A DNA stretch of 8,362 bases from positions 1 to 8,362 of the forward strand of contig RFXE01000068.1 of assembly GCA_009921785.1 (NCBI GenBank). Reading direction: 5' to 3'. The notes beneath the pieces are model-generated. The model did not search any database and was not told the DNA's origin. It saw only the letters and a program-made list of their open reading frames with translations. Origin of the DNA: Alphaproteobacteria bacterium (GTDB lineage Bacteria; Pseudomonadota; Alphaproteobacteria; Rhizobiales; Beijerinckiaceae). How positions within the stretch are numbered: position 1 is the first letter of the stretch; each line of letters starts with the position of its first letter. Positions 1-6,207 of this stretch are shown in pieces. A program made the position numbers and the translations under genes.

Positions 1-137
1 ATCAAAAGCTGTCCTTTTTCATCGGCGAGGACCGAACCAAAGGGATGATCACCCCCATCGCGGGCGCGCTTGGCGACATCGAAGGATTTGCGCAAAAGCG
101 CGAGATCATAGGAGCGTAAAGCGGGAGATGTGGTCAT
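1..137 (-). CDS. Nucleoside/guanine-type deaminase, N-terminal part (cut by window edge)
   Basis: Only the first 45 codons are inside the window; the gene continues beyond position 1. The start is the ATG read leftwards from 137. The visible protein begins MTTSPALRSYDLALLRKSFD and contains the segment GGDHPFGSVLADEKGQ (about residues 29-44). That N-terminal helix plus an HPFG-x-V-L-x-D strand is typical of the cytidine/deoxycytidylate deaminase fold, in the branch holding guanine deaminases and other nucleoside deaminases. The zinc-binding HAE and PCxxC motifs that would confirm activity lie outside the window, so the substrate cannot be read. It is divergent from a BMP-type purine/nucleoside importer operon, which makes a cytoplasmic purine-salvage role plausible (inference). 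A tRNA adenosine deaminase (TadA-like) is the main alternative. No strong ribosome binding site is seen before the ATG. Confidence 0.72.
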   Translation of the reverse strand, partial: MTTSPALRSYDLALLRKSFDVAKRARDGGDHPFGSVLADEKGQLL

Positions 138-395
138 TGCGGGGCCATTTCAGGGTGTGATTGCGCGATTGGTCAGCGATTAGTCTACACAAACCGCGCG
201 CATCACCTCAAGCCGCAGCGAAAGCCTATCCATCCGTCGGTGCCCAATTTCCGCGCTTGCATAATTTTTCCCCATCGAATGATGCCGTCTTGGGCAATCG
301 GAAGCGGGAGAGTGTTGCACCCTAAAACGCGCTCCTATACGTTTTTTCCTTCATGAAGCGGGTTTCGCCGCAGGACTTTTGGAAAGAGGCCGGAC
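138..395. promoter_or_regulatory. Divergent intergenic region between deaminase and importer operon
   Basis: This 258-bp stretch has no supportable gene and must hold the promoters of both flanking transcription units. Seen in it: a near-perfect tandem repeat of an 11-bp unit at 165-186 (GCGATTGGTCA then GCGATTAGTCT), a perfect 10-bp palindrome CTTCATGAAG at 349-358, and a weak candidate promoter for the operon (TTGCAC at 315-320, TATACG at 336-341, spacing 15 bp, shorter than ideal). None of these elements is conclusive by eye. Confidence 0.35.
381..389 (+). promoter_or_regulatory. Ribosome binding site supporting the TTG start at 396
   Basis: GGAAAGAGG ends 6 nt before a TTG codon at 396. 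No ATG in the same frame lies near, and homologous ATPases begin close to the L-E-L-R-G-I-T-K segment that follows about 13 residues later. The spacing and purine-rich core therefore decide for the TTG start. Confidence 0.6.
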
Positions 396-1505
396 TTGAC
401 CAACGGCGCCAGATCGCGTGACGGCATCGCTCGGCTTGAATTGCGGGGCATCACCAAGGCGTTTCCCGGCGTTATCGCCAATAGCGACGTTCATCTATCA
501 GTTAAGCCGGGCGAGATTCATGCGCTTTTAGGTGAAAATGGCGCGGGAAAATCGACACTCGTCAAAATGATCTATGGCATTATGGCGCCTGACAGCGGCA
601 CGATGCAGTGGGAAGGTCAGGACTATCGCGCCTCCAATCCGCGCGCCGCACGCAAGCAAGGCATCGGCATGGTGTTCCAACATTTCTCGCTCTTTGAAGC
701 GATGGATGTTGTTGAGAATATCGCGCTCGGTCTGGACAGTGCGATATCGCGTAGCGCGCTTGATCGTGAAATTCGCGCGGTGATGGACAAATATGGATTG
801 CGGCTTGATCCGCGCCGTATCATCGCCACTCTATCGGTCGGTGAAAGGCAACGCATTGAAATCGTGCGCGCGCTATTATTGAACCCGCGCCTTCTCATCA
901 TGGATGAGCCGACATCGGTTCTCACACCGCAAGAAGTTGAAGATCTGTTTATTACCTTGCGTCGCCTCGCCTCTGAAGGTTGTTCCATTCTCTACATCTC
1001 ACACAAGCTTCACGAGATTGTTGAACTTTGTGATCGCGCAACGATTTTACGCGGCGGTAAAGTTGTTGCGACATGCGACCCGCGTAAAGAAACGCCGCGC
1101 AGCATGGGCGAGATGATGATCGGCTCCGATTTTGCGGATCCCGCACGCGGCTCTGTGTCTAGTGCCGGTCCTGTGCGTCTCGCAGTTCGTGATCTCTCGC
1201 TTCCCAAGCCTGATGATTTTGGTGTCGCGCTACAATCGATTTCATTCGATGTGCATACAGGTGAAATTTTCGGCATCGCAGGCGTTGCCGGCAACGGGCA
1301 GAACGAATTGCTCGACGCGCTTTCGGGCGAAACCCTCGCCGCACGCGAAGACGTGATCGCCATTGATAAAAATGCCGTTGGTCGTTTTGGTCCCACCAAG
1401 CGGCGCGCGCACGGGCTTTGTGCGGTTCCTGAAGAACGCAATGGCCACGCCGCGATTGGTAATTTCACGCTCGCTGAAGGATGGGGCTTGATCCGCAAGG
1501 CATGA
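396..1505 (+). CDS. Purine/nucleoside ABC transporter ATPase, N-terminal fragment (frame broken)
   Basis: This is the energy-coupling ATPase of a BMP/Nup-type (YufO/NupA-like) importer and acts at the inner face of the membrane. It carries a complete first nucleotide-binding domain: Walker A GENGAGKST (46-54), Q-loop VFQHFSLF (93-100), signature LSVGE (146-150), Walker B LLIMDEPT (166-173) and H-loop histidine 203. The second domain then begins with a degenerate P-loop GVAGNGQNE (296-304) lacking the usual lysine, as in this family. After VPEERNGH (344-351), a conserved block, homology runs to LAE (359-361), followed by eight unrelated residues and a stop. The rest of domain 2 lies in another frame (from 1481), so this 369-residue product is only about 70% of the normal ~510-530. 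It starts at TTG with an RBS at 381-389. The break may be a real deletion, an assembly error, or a split gene; the fragment alone lacks the second signature and Walker B. Confidence 0.85.
   Translation: MTNGARSRDGIARLELRGITKAFPGVIANSDVHLSVKPGEIHALLGENGAGKSTLVKMIYGIMAPDSGTMQWEGQDYRASNPRAARKQGIGMVFQHFSLFEAMDVVENIALGLDSAISRSALDREIRAVMDKYGLRLDPRRIIATLSVGERQRIEIVRALLLNPRLLIMDEPTSVLTPQEVEDLFITLRRLASEGCSILYISHKLHEIVELCDRATILRGGKVVATCDPRKETPRSMGEMMIGSDFADPARGSVSSAGPVRLAVRDLSLPKPDDFGVALQSISFDVHTGEIFGIAGVAGNGQNELLDALSGETLAAREDVIAIDKNAVGRFGPTKRRAHGLCAVPEERNGHAAIGNFTLAEGWGLIRKA
1473..1505 (+). other. Frame-break junction in the ATPase gene, with ATGA overlap
   Basis: Up to GAA at 1476-1478 the ATPase homology is in the frame of the 396 start. 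From ATG at 1481 it resumes in a different frame (M-G-L-D-P-Q-G-M-I-D-R). The resumed frame has a TGA at 1475-1477, so it cannot be read from upstream. By recalled comparison with intact relatives, roughly 8-10 residues between 'LAE' and 'MGL' are missing, which points to a deletion of about 25 or 28 nt rather than a one-base error. The first fragment's stop TGA (1503-1505) overlaps an ATG (1502-1504) in frame with the second half, with AAGG at 1497-1500 very close upstream. Confidence 0.7.
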
Positions 1506-1939
1506 TTGATCGCTCCGGTGCTGAAAGTTTCGCGCAAACAATTATCAAGCGCTTCTCAGTGAAAGCCCTCGGCCCCCGCGCCCTTGCGGGTTCACTCTCG
1601 GGTGGCAATTTGCAGAAATTCATCATGGGTCGCGAGATTTTGCAAAACCCTTCCGTCTTGGTGATCTGCCAACCAACATGGGGCGTTGACGCGGGCTCTG
1701 CCGCCGCGATCCATCAAGCTATCATTGATCTCGCCAATTCAGGGTCAGCGGTGATTGTGATCTCACAAGATCTCGATGAATTGCTTCGCCTCTGCGATCG
1801 CCTCGCGGTAATCAATAGCGGAAAATTATCTGCGTCGCGCAAAGTGAATGATGTCACCGTCGACGAGTTAGGTCTTTTAATGGGCGGTCATCATGCGGCC
1901 ATCCCGTCAAGCGGAGAGCACCATGCGCCTCGTGCTTGA
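1481..1939 (+). CDS. Purine/nucleoside ABC transporter ATPase, C-terminal fragment
   Basis: This frame encodes the second half of nucleotide-binding domain 2 of the same ATPase: ABC signature LSGGN followed by LQKF (residues 39-46), Walker B-like segment VLVICQPTWGVDAG (59-72) with Gln where canonical ATPases have the catalytic Glu, and VISQDLDE (93-100) in the H-loop position. The Gln and the QPTWGVD form are usual for domain 2 in this family, so they are not signs of decay. The reading frame stays open to 1939 with no further lesion. Possible starts are ATG 1481 and ATG 1502; neither has a well-spaced RBS, but 1502 overlaps the upstream stop (ATGA) and could be reached by re-initiation. Its 3' end overlaps the first permease by 17 nt. 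Without the P-loop half it could act only together with the N-terminal fragment. Confidence 0.72.
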   Translation: MGLDPQGMIDRSGAESFAQTIIKRFSVKALGPRALAGSLSGGNLQKFIMGREILQNPSVLVICQPTWGVDAGSAAAIHQAIIDLANSGSAVIVISQDLDELLRLCDRLAVINSGKLSASRKVNDVTVDELGLLMGGHHAAIPSSGEHHAPRA

Positions 1940-2999
1940 AAAGCGTTTAGAACAAAGCCGGACGATGGTCGTCTTAACGCCAATCCTCTCGGTGATCGGC
2001 GTGATGATCCTTGGCGTGATCATTTTTGATGCGATTGGATATGATGGCTTTGATGCGGTATGGCAGCTATTCATTACGCCGGTTATCGATACCTATAAAT
2101 GGCGTGACGTTGCCACGAAGGCCGCGCCGCTTATTTTGATCGGCTTAGGATTATCGATTGGAAATCGTGCAAAAATTTGGAACATCGGCGCAGAAGGCCA
2201 ATACATTGTCGGCGCGATTTCAGCCGCTGGCGTTGCTTATGCTACGCAGGAGATGAGTGGCTTTTGGATTATACCCTTGATGTTGATCATCGGTATGGCT
2301 GGCGGCGCCGCCTATGCAGCGATACCTGCCGGATTGAAAACCCGCTATGGTGTGAGCGAAGTGCTTTCAAGCCTGATGCTTGTTTATGTTTCCTTGCAGC
2401 TTCTTTCTTATTTGATCACTGGTCCCTGGAAAGATCCGAACGGGATGAATTTCCCGCAGACGGCGCAACTGACCGCGTCTCAGCTTTTGCCCCGCGAATT
2501 GGGTGAAACCGGATTACCGCCTGGTCTCTTATTCGCGCTTGTCGGCATGATCATTTTCGCCATCATCGTTGATCGCACAGTGTTTGGATTTTCCATTCGC
2601 GCAATTGGTGAGGCACCGCAAGCCGCGCGCTTTGGTGGGTTCAATTCAAACCGCATCGTATGGGCTGCTTTGATGATCTCGGGCGGCATGGCCGGTTTGG
2701 CGGGTACGCTTGAACTCATGCAGCTCACGCGTCTCAATCTCGGCTATCCGTCGGGTTATGGCTTTACCGCGATAATTGTGTCGCTCCTCGGGCGGTCTCA
2801 TCCCTTCGGTGTATTTGTCGCAGGAATCGTCTTGGCGGTCACATATGTCGGCGGTCAGGTGGCGCAAACCGTTGTGCATGTTCCCAATGCTACGGCAGGC
2901 CTCTTTCAAGCCCTCATTCTCTTCGCCATTCTCGCGAGTGATTTATTCGTGCGTTATCGGATCAAAATCAAATCGTCCGTCGCGGAGATCCGCGCATGA
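1923..2999 (+). CDS. Purine/nucleoside ABC transporter permease 1 (NupB/YufP-like)
   Basis: This is one of the two membrane subunits of the BMP-type importer, forming the translocation path in the inner membrane. The 358-residue protein shows a hydrophobic segment near 15-36, the family motif WNIGAEGQ (86-93), several further membrane segments, a cytoplasmic coupling-loop-like stretch RAIGEAPQAARFGG (226-239), and the conserved GYGFTAIIVSLLGRS block (278-292). An upstream in-frame ATG at 1893 exists, but the start at 1923 is preferred: GGAGAG (1913-1918) sits 4 nt before it, and the protein then begins MRLVLEKR, as relatives do. It overlaps the ATPase end by 17 nt and the next permease by 4 nt (ATGA at 2996-2999), which indicates translational coupling in one operon. 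The frame is intact. Substrate specificity (purine base versus nucleoside) cannot be read from the sequence. Confidence 0.93.
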   Translation: MRLVLEKRLEQSRTMVVLTPILSVIGVMILGVIIFDAIGYDGFDAVWQLFITPVIDTYKWRDVATKAAPLILIGLGLSIGNRAKIWNIGAEGQYIVGAISAAGVAYATQEMSGFWIIPLMLIIGMAGGAAYAAIPAGLKTRYGVSEVLSSLMLVYVSLQLLSYLITGPWKDPNGMNFPQTAQLTASQLLPRELGETGLPPGLLFALVGMIIFAIIVDRTVFGFSIRAIGEAPQAARFGGFNSNRIVWAALMISGGMAGLAGTLELMQLTRLNLGYPSGYGFTAIIVSLLGRSHPFGVFVAGIVLAVTYVGGQVAQTVVHVPNATAGLFQALILFAILASDLFVRYRIKIKSSVAEIRA

Positions 3000-3919
3000 C
3001 ACTGACCTTCCTCATCGACGCGCTCATCACCGTGATTGGCATCACGACACCCATTCTACTCGCCGCATCGGGTGAATTGGTTGTCGAGAAAAGCGGCGTA
3101 ATCAATCTTGGCGTTGAAGGCATGATGCTTGTCGGCGCGATCACCGGCTTTGCGGTTGGTTTTGAATTCAGCGATCCCTGGATCGGCGTCGGTGCAGCTG
3201 CGGTGGCAGGCACGGCAACATCAATGATCTTCGCCGTGCTTGTCTTGTCATTGGGTACCAATCAAGTTGCCACAGGTCTCGCGCTTACAATTTTCGGCAT
3301 TGGCCTCTCATCACTGATCGGCACCAATTACACAGGCTTTGCGGCATTGCCCTTTGACCCGCCCTTCCCGGACTATCTAGCTCAGGACCCGATTGGACGT
3401 GTGATTTTCGGTCATAGTGCCTTTGTCTATTTCGCTTTCATTCTCGTATTTGCGATTGGATGGTTTCTGTCACACACGCGAGCGGGATTGGTCTTGCGGG
3501 CTGTTGGTGAAAATGATTTCTCCGCGCATTCAATTGGCTATCCCGTCATCGCCATCCGCTATGCGGCTATCGCTTTCGGTGGTGCTGTTGCGGGAATTGC
3601 GGGTGCAAATTTCTCGATGGTGATCACCCCGATGTGGGCCGAACAGATGACGGCGGGTCGCGGCTGGATTGCGTTGGCGCTTGTCGTCTTCTCTGGCTGG
3701 CGTGCTGGGCGTCTCTTGGCGGGCGCGTATTTTTTCGGGGTGTTGATGACATTGGAGCTCTACGCAAAGGCGTCGGGCTATGCCATCATGCCTTCACAAT
3801 TTTGGGCCGCGATGCCCTACATTATTGCGGTTGCCGTACTTGCGTTCATCTCCGCTAGAGACGGACGTAGCGGCAAGGAACCCGCATGTCTTGGCAAGCC
3901 GTTTCTGCCGAATGGATGA
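2996..3919 (+). CDS. Purine/nucleoside ABC transporter permease 2 (NupC/YufQ-like)
   Basis: This is the second membrane subunit of the importer, 307 residues, pairing with permease 1. It is strongly hydrophobic. Family marks are GVINLGVEGMMLVGA (34-48), the loop LRAVGEN (167-173) that would contact the ATPase, and GRGWIALALVVFSGW (221-235). The polar C-terminal tail after about residue 287 is short. The start ATG at 2996 overlaps the preceding stop (ATGA) and has GGAGAT at 2984-2989 six bases upstream, so coupled translation is likely. The gap to the binding-protein gene is 26 nt. The frame is intact, so the broken ATPase is the only damaged part of the transporter. Confidence 0.93.
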   Translation: MTLTFLIDALITVIGITTPILLAASGELVVEKSGVINLGVEGMMLVGAITGFAVGFEFSDPWIGVGAAAVAGTATSMIFAVLVLSLGTNQVATGLALTIFGIGLSSLIGTNYTGFAALPFDPPFPDYLAQDPIGRVIFGHSAFVYFAFILVFAIGWFLSHTRAGLVLRAVGENDFSAHSIGYPVIAIRYAAIAFGGAVAGIAGANFSMVITPMWAEQMTAGRGWIALALVVFSGWRAGRLLAGAYFFGVLMTLELYAKASGYAIMPSQFWAAMPYIIAVAVLAFISARDGRSGKEPACLGKPFLPNG

Positions 3920-3945
3920 GTCACCCTAAACTGAGGAGAGTACGA

Positions 3946-5025
3946 ATGGGTAATTTTACGAGACGTGATTTTGTGAAGGCAGCTGCCGCTGCCTCGGCAC
4001 TGCCGATCCTCGGCCGTCCTGCTTTTGCAGCCGATCCGCTGAAGGTCGCCTTCATTTTCTTAGGCCCCGTTGGCGATTACGGTTGGACATGGGCGCATAA
4101 CAAAGGCCGCCTTGAACTTGAAAAAGCACTCGGCGACAAAGTGAAGACCACTTATGTGGAGAACGTCAAAGAAGACGCGAGCGCTGTTCCGATCCTTCGC
4201 GATCTTGCCCGTCAAGGCAACAAGCTGATCTTCGCAACATCGTTCGGTTATATGGACCAAGTCCTCGAAGTCGCCAAAGAATTCCCGGATGTGAAATTCG
4301 AACATTGCACGGGCTTCAAGCGCGCACCGAATGTCACAACCTATAATTCACGCTTCCATGAAGGCCGCGCTGTAACCGGCACGATTGCAGGCCATATGTC
4401 GAAGTCCGGCGTGATCGGCTATCTTGGCTCGTTCAAGATTCCGGAAGTTGTGATGGGCGTGAACGCCTTCACGCTTGCTGCACAAGCGGTCAATCCAAAA
4501 ATCCAGACCAAGCTTGTGATGATCGACTCATGGTTCGATCCTGCGAAAGAAACCGCCGCTACGCAGACACTTGCCAATCTCGGTTGCGATGTGATTGCCA
4601 CGCACACGGATAGCCCTGCTCCGCTGCAATTCTGCCAGCAAAAGGGTATCTATGGTTTCGGCCAGGGTGCAGACATGTCGAAATTCGCACCGAAGGCGCA
4701 TTTGACCGCGATCGAAGACATTTGGGGTCCTCACTATATCGCACGCGCGAAAGCGATGCTTGATGGTTCATGGAAGTCGGAAGATTTCTGGGAAGGCATC
4801 AAGGAAGGTGACGTTAAGATTTCACCTTACAATGCTATCGTGCCGAAGAATGTGCAGGAAGCTGCTGACAAGGTCATCGAAGGCTACAAGAACGGTAGCT
4901 ACGATGTCTTCAAGGGCCCAATCTTCGATCAGAGCGGCGCTGAAAAAGTACCCGCTGGTAAAGCCATGTCGCTCGGAGATCTCGCGACAATCGATTGGTA
5001 TGTGAAGGGCGTGCAGAGCGCATAA
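3946..5025 (+). CDS. BMP-family substrate-binding protein, Tat-exported
   Basis: This is the periplasmic ligand receptor of the importer, in the basic membrane protein (BmpA/Med) family that binds purine nucleosides or related ligands. The 359-residue protein starts MGNFTRRDFVKAAAAA: the twin-arginine motif T-R-R-D-F-V-K (5-11), an Ala-rich core and an AFA/AD cleavage site (about 28/29) indicate export folded by the Tat system. No lipobox cysteine is present. The mature part shows GDYGWTWAHNKG (43-54), ATSFGYMD (97-104), a long conserved central part, and GFGQGADMS (237-245), all typical of this family. An in-frame ATG at 3886 would add 20 residues that overlap permease 2 and bury the Tat motif; the strong GAGGAGAG at 3933-3940 places the start at 3946. 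It is the last gene of the operon, followed by a terminator. Exact ligand unknown. Confidence 0.94.
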   Translation: MGNFTRRDFVKAAAAASALPILGRPAFAADPLKVAFIFLGPVGDYGWTWAHNKGRLELEKALGDKVKTTYVENVKEDASAVPILRDLARQGNKLIFATSFGYMDQVLEVAKEFPDVKFEHCTGFKRAPNVTTYNSRFHEGRAVTGTIAGHMSKSGVIGYLGSFKIPEVVMGVNAFTLAAQAVNPKIQTKLVMIDSWFDPAKETAATQTLANLGCDVIATHTDSPAPLQFCQQKGIYGFGQGADMSKFAPKAHLTAIEDIWGPHYIARAKAMLDGSWKSEDFWEGIKEGDVKISPYNAIVPKNVQEAADKVIEGYKNGSYDVFKGPIFDQSGAEKVPAGKAMSLGDLATIDWYVKGVQSA

Positions 5026-5056
5026 TTAAAGCGGCTCAACGTTTATCTCGAATAAG

Positions 5057-5086
5057 AAAACGCCCGCCACATCGGCGGGCGTTTTT
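5057..5086 (+). terminator. Intrinsic terminator, probably bidirectional
   Basis: Arms CGCCCGCC (5061-5068) and GGCGGGCG (5074-5081) pair perfectly around a 5-nt loop ACATC. Flanking AAAA (5057-5060) and TTTTT (5082-5086) extend the stem and supply the U-tract on the plus strand. It lies 31 nt after the binding-protein stop and ends the importer operon. Read on the minus strand, the same hairpin is followed by TTTTCTTATT and lies 18 nt past the qor stop, so it probably also ends qor transcription. Confidence 0.92.
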
Positions 5087-5104
5087 ATTTAAACGACTAC
5101 ACAA

Positions 5105-6088
5105 TTAGGGGACGAGAATAGTGGCGCCGGTTGTCGAACGCCCCTCGAGCGCACGATGAACCTCTACGACATCGGCAAGCTTCGCTTTGGCATGCACGGG
5201 AATTTTTACGTACCCCTCTTCCATCATCTCGAACATTTCTCGTGCCGCTCGCAACAAATCATTCCGTTTCGCGATGTAAGTGAAAAGCGTCGGTCTTGTC
5301 GCGAAGAGTGATCCCTTTTGCGAGAGCAGGTTGATATTGAAGGCATCAAGGGGACCTGATGCACTGCCATAACTCACAAACATACCGAGCGGACGCAAAC
5401 AATCGAGTGACTGTGGGAACGTATCTTTGCCGACTCCATCATAAACGACATGGCATTTTTCGCCTTTGGTGATTGCGGCCACGCGCTCAGCAAAATTTTC
5501 AGTCCGATAATTGATGACGTGATGGCATCCGCCTTTTCGCTTCGCGAGTTTAGCCTTCTCATCGGAGCCGACTGTACCGATGACAGTTGCACCCAGCGCA
5601 TTCGCCCATTGCCCGAGGATGAGTCCCACGCCTCCAGCAGCGGCATGGTTCAAAATGATATCACCGGGCTTCACACGATAGGTGCGACGCAAAAGATAAT
5701 GCGCCGTCAATCCTTTCAGCATCATCGCCGCAGCGGTCGCGTAGGATATTCCTTCAGGAATCGGTACAAGCGCGGCAGCAGGAACATTGCGCTCCTCGGC
5801 ATAAGAGCCAAGCGTCGAGACATAGGCCACGCGGTCACCCTTCTTAAGGCCGCGAACGCCTTCGCCTAAAGCAACGACCTGACCCGCACCCTCGTTGCCG
5901 GGCGTGAACGGAAGCGACGGCGCCGGATAGAGGCCTTTGCGATAATAAACATCGAGATAATTCACACCTATAGCATGATGGCGAATGCGGACTTCACCCG
6001 GGCCCGGCGGCGGCACTGTGACGTCCTCATAGGCCATCACTTCGGGGCCGCCTTGCGCATGGATACGAATGGCTTTGGTCATGAGCAT
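5105..6088 (-). CDS. qor: NADPH:quinone oxidoreductase (Qor, zeta-crystallin type)
   Basis: This is a cytoplasmic, zinc-free member of the medium-chain dehydrogenase/reductase family; relatives reduce quinones or enones with NADPH. The 327-residue length equals that of E. coli Qor. The N-terminal GroES-like domain has GVNYLDVYYRKGLYPAP (41-57) and PGNEGAGQV (63-71). The nucleotide-binding Rossmann domain begins at MLKGLTAHYLL (123-133) and carries HAAAGGVG (148-155), followed by GTVGSDEKAKLAKR and VINYRTENF. The C-terminal half has the Qor-like VVYDGVGKDTF, QKGSLFATRP and RSTTGATILVP. Two close ATGs are possible. The one at 6088 has AGAGGA 4 nt upstream and is preferred; 6082 would give 325 residues. 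The frame stays open a further 40 codons upstream, but that part crosses the promoter region and has no family resemblance. It is convergent with the importer operon, divergent from the SulP gene, and probably monocistronic. Confidence 0.95.
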   Translation of the reverse strand: MLMTKAIRIHAQGGPEVMAYEDVTVPPPGPGEVRIRHHAIGVNYLDVYYRKGLYPAPSLPFTPGNEGAGQVVALGEGVRGLKKGDRVAYVSTLGSYAEERNVPAAALVPIPEGISYATAAAMMLKGLTAHYLLRRTYRVKPGDIILNHAAAGGVGLILGQWANALGATVIGTVGSDEKAKLAKRKGGCHHVINYRTENFAERVAAITKGEKCHVVYDGVGKDTFPQSLDCLRPLGMFVSYGSASGPLDAFNINLLSQKGSLFATRPTLFTYIAKRNDLLRAAREMFEMMEEGYVKIPVHAKAKLADVVEVHRALEGRSTTGATILVP

Positions 6089-6120
6089 CAGTTCCTCTGT
6101 TATCCAAAAACTATGCTTTA

Positions 6121-6148
6121 ATCTTAGTTGTGTTTCAGGCCGCTTCAA
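6121..6148 (-). promoter_or_regulatory. Candidate promoter of qor
   Basis: Read on the minus strand, TTGAAG (6148-6143) is followed after 16 bp by TAAGAT (6126-6121), each matching 4 of 6 bases of the sigma-70 consensus. It lies about 32 bp upstream of the preferred qor start. By-eye match only. Confidence 0.33.
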
Positions 6149-6154
6149 GCGACA

Positions 6155-6184
6155 CTGCCATTCCACGATTGATTTTTGTAGAAT
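6155..6184 (+). promoter_or_regulatory. Candidate promoter of the SulP transporter gene
   Basis: CTGCCA (6155-6160, 4 of 6 consensus bases) is followed after 18 bp by TAGAAT (6179-6184, 5 of 6). Transcription would start near 6191, giving a leader of about 17 nt that still includes the AAAGG ribosome binding site (6199-6203). The -35 box is only 6 bp from the candidate qor -35 box on the other strand. By-eye match only. Confidence 0.35.
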
Positions 6185-6207
6185 AGCAATCGGGAGACAA
6201 AGGTCCA

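Noticed and set aside
1470..1505. Programmed ribosomal frameshift joining the two ATPase halves
   Set aside because: No slippery heptamer at the junction, and residues are missing as well as the frame being changed, so a frameshift alone would not restore the full protein.
1010..1537. Long antisense open frame opposite the ATPase gene
   Set aside because: Shadow of the coding strand; low-complexity Arg/Ser-rich translation, no family resemblance. It spans the frame break but does not explain it.
1893..1922. Upstream ATG extending permease 1 by 10 residues
   Set aside because: No RBS at that position; GGAGAG at 1913-1918 fits the ATG at 1923, and the extension does not resemble family N-termini.
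3886..3945. Upstream ATG extending the binding protein by 20 residues
   Set aside because: It overlaps permease 2, would put residues before the Tat signal, and lacks the strong RBS found before 3946.
5450..5869. Plus-strand open frame of 139 codons inside qor
   Set aside because: Antisense to a clearly conserved gene, with no RBS and no recognisable product.
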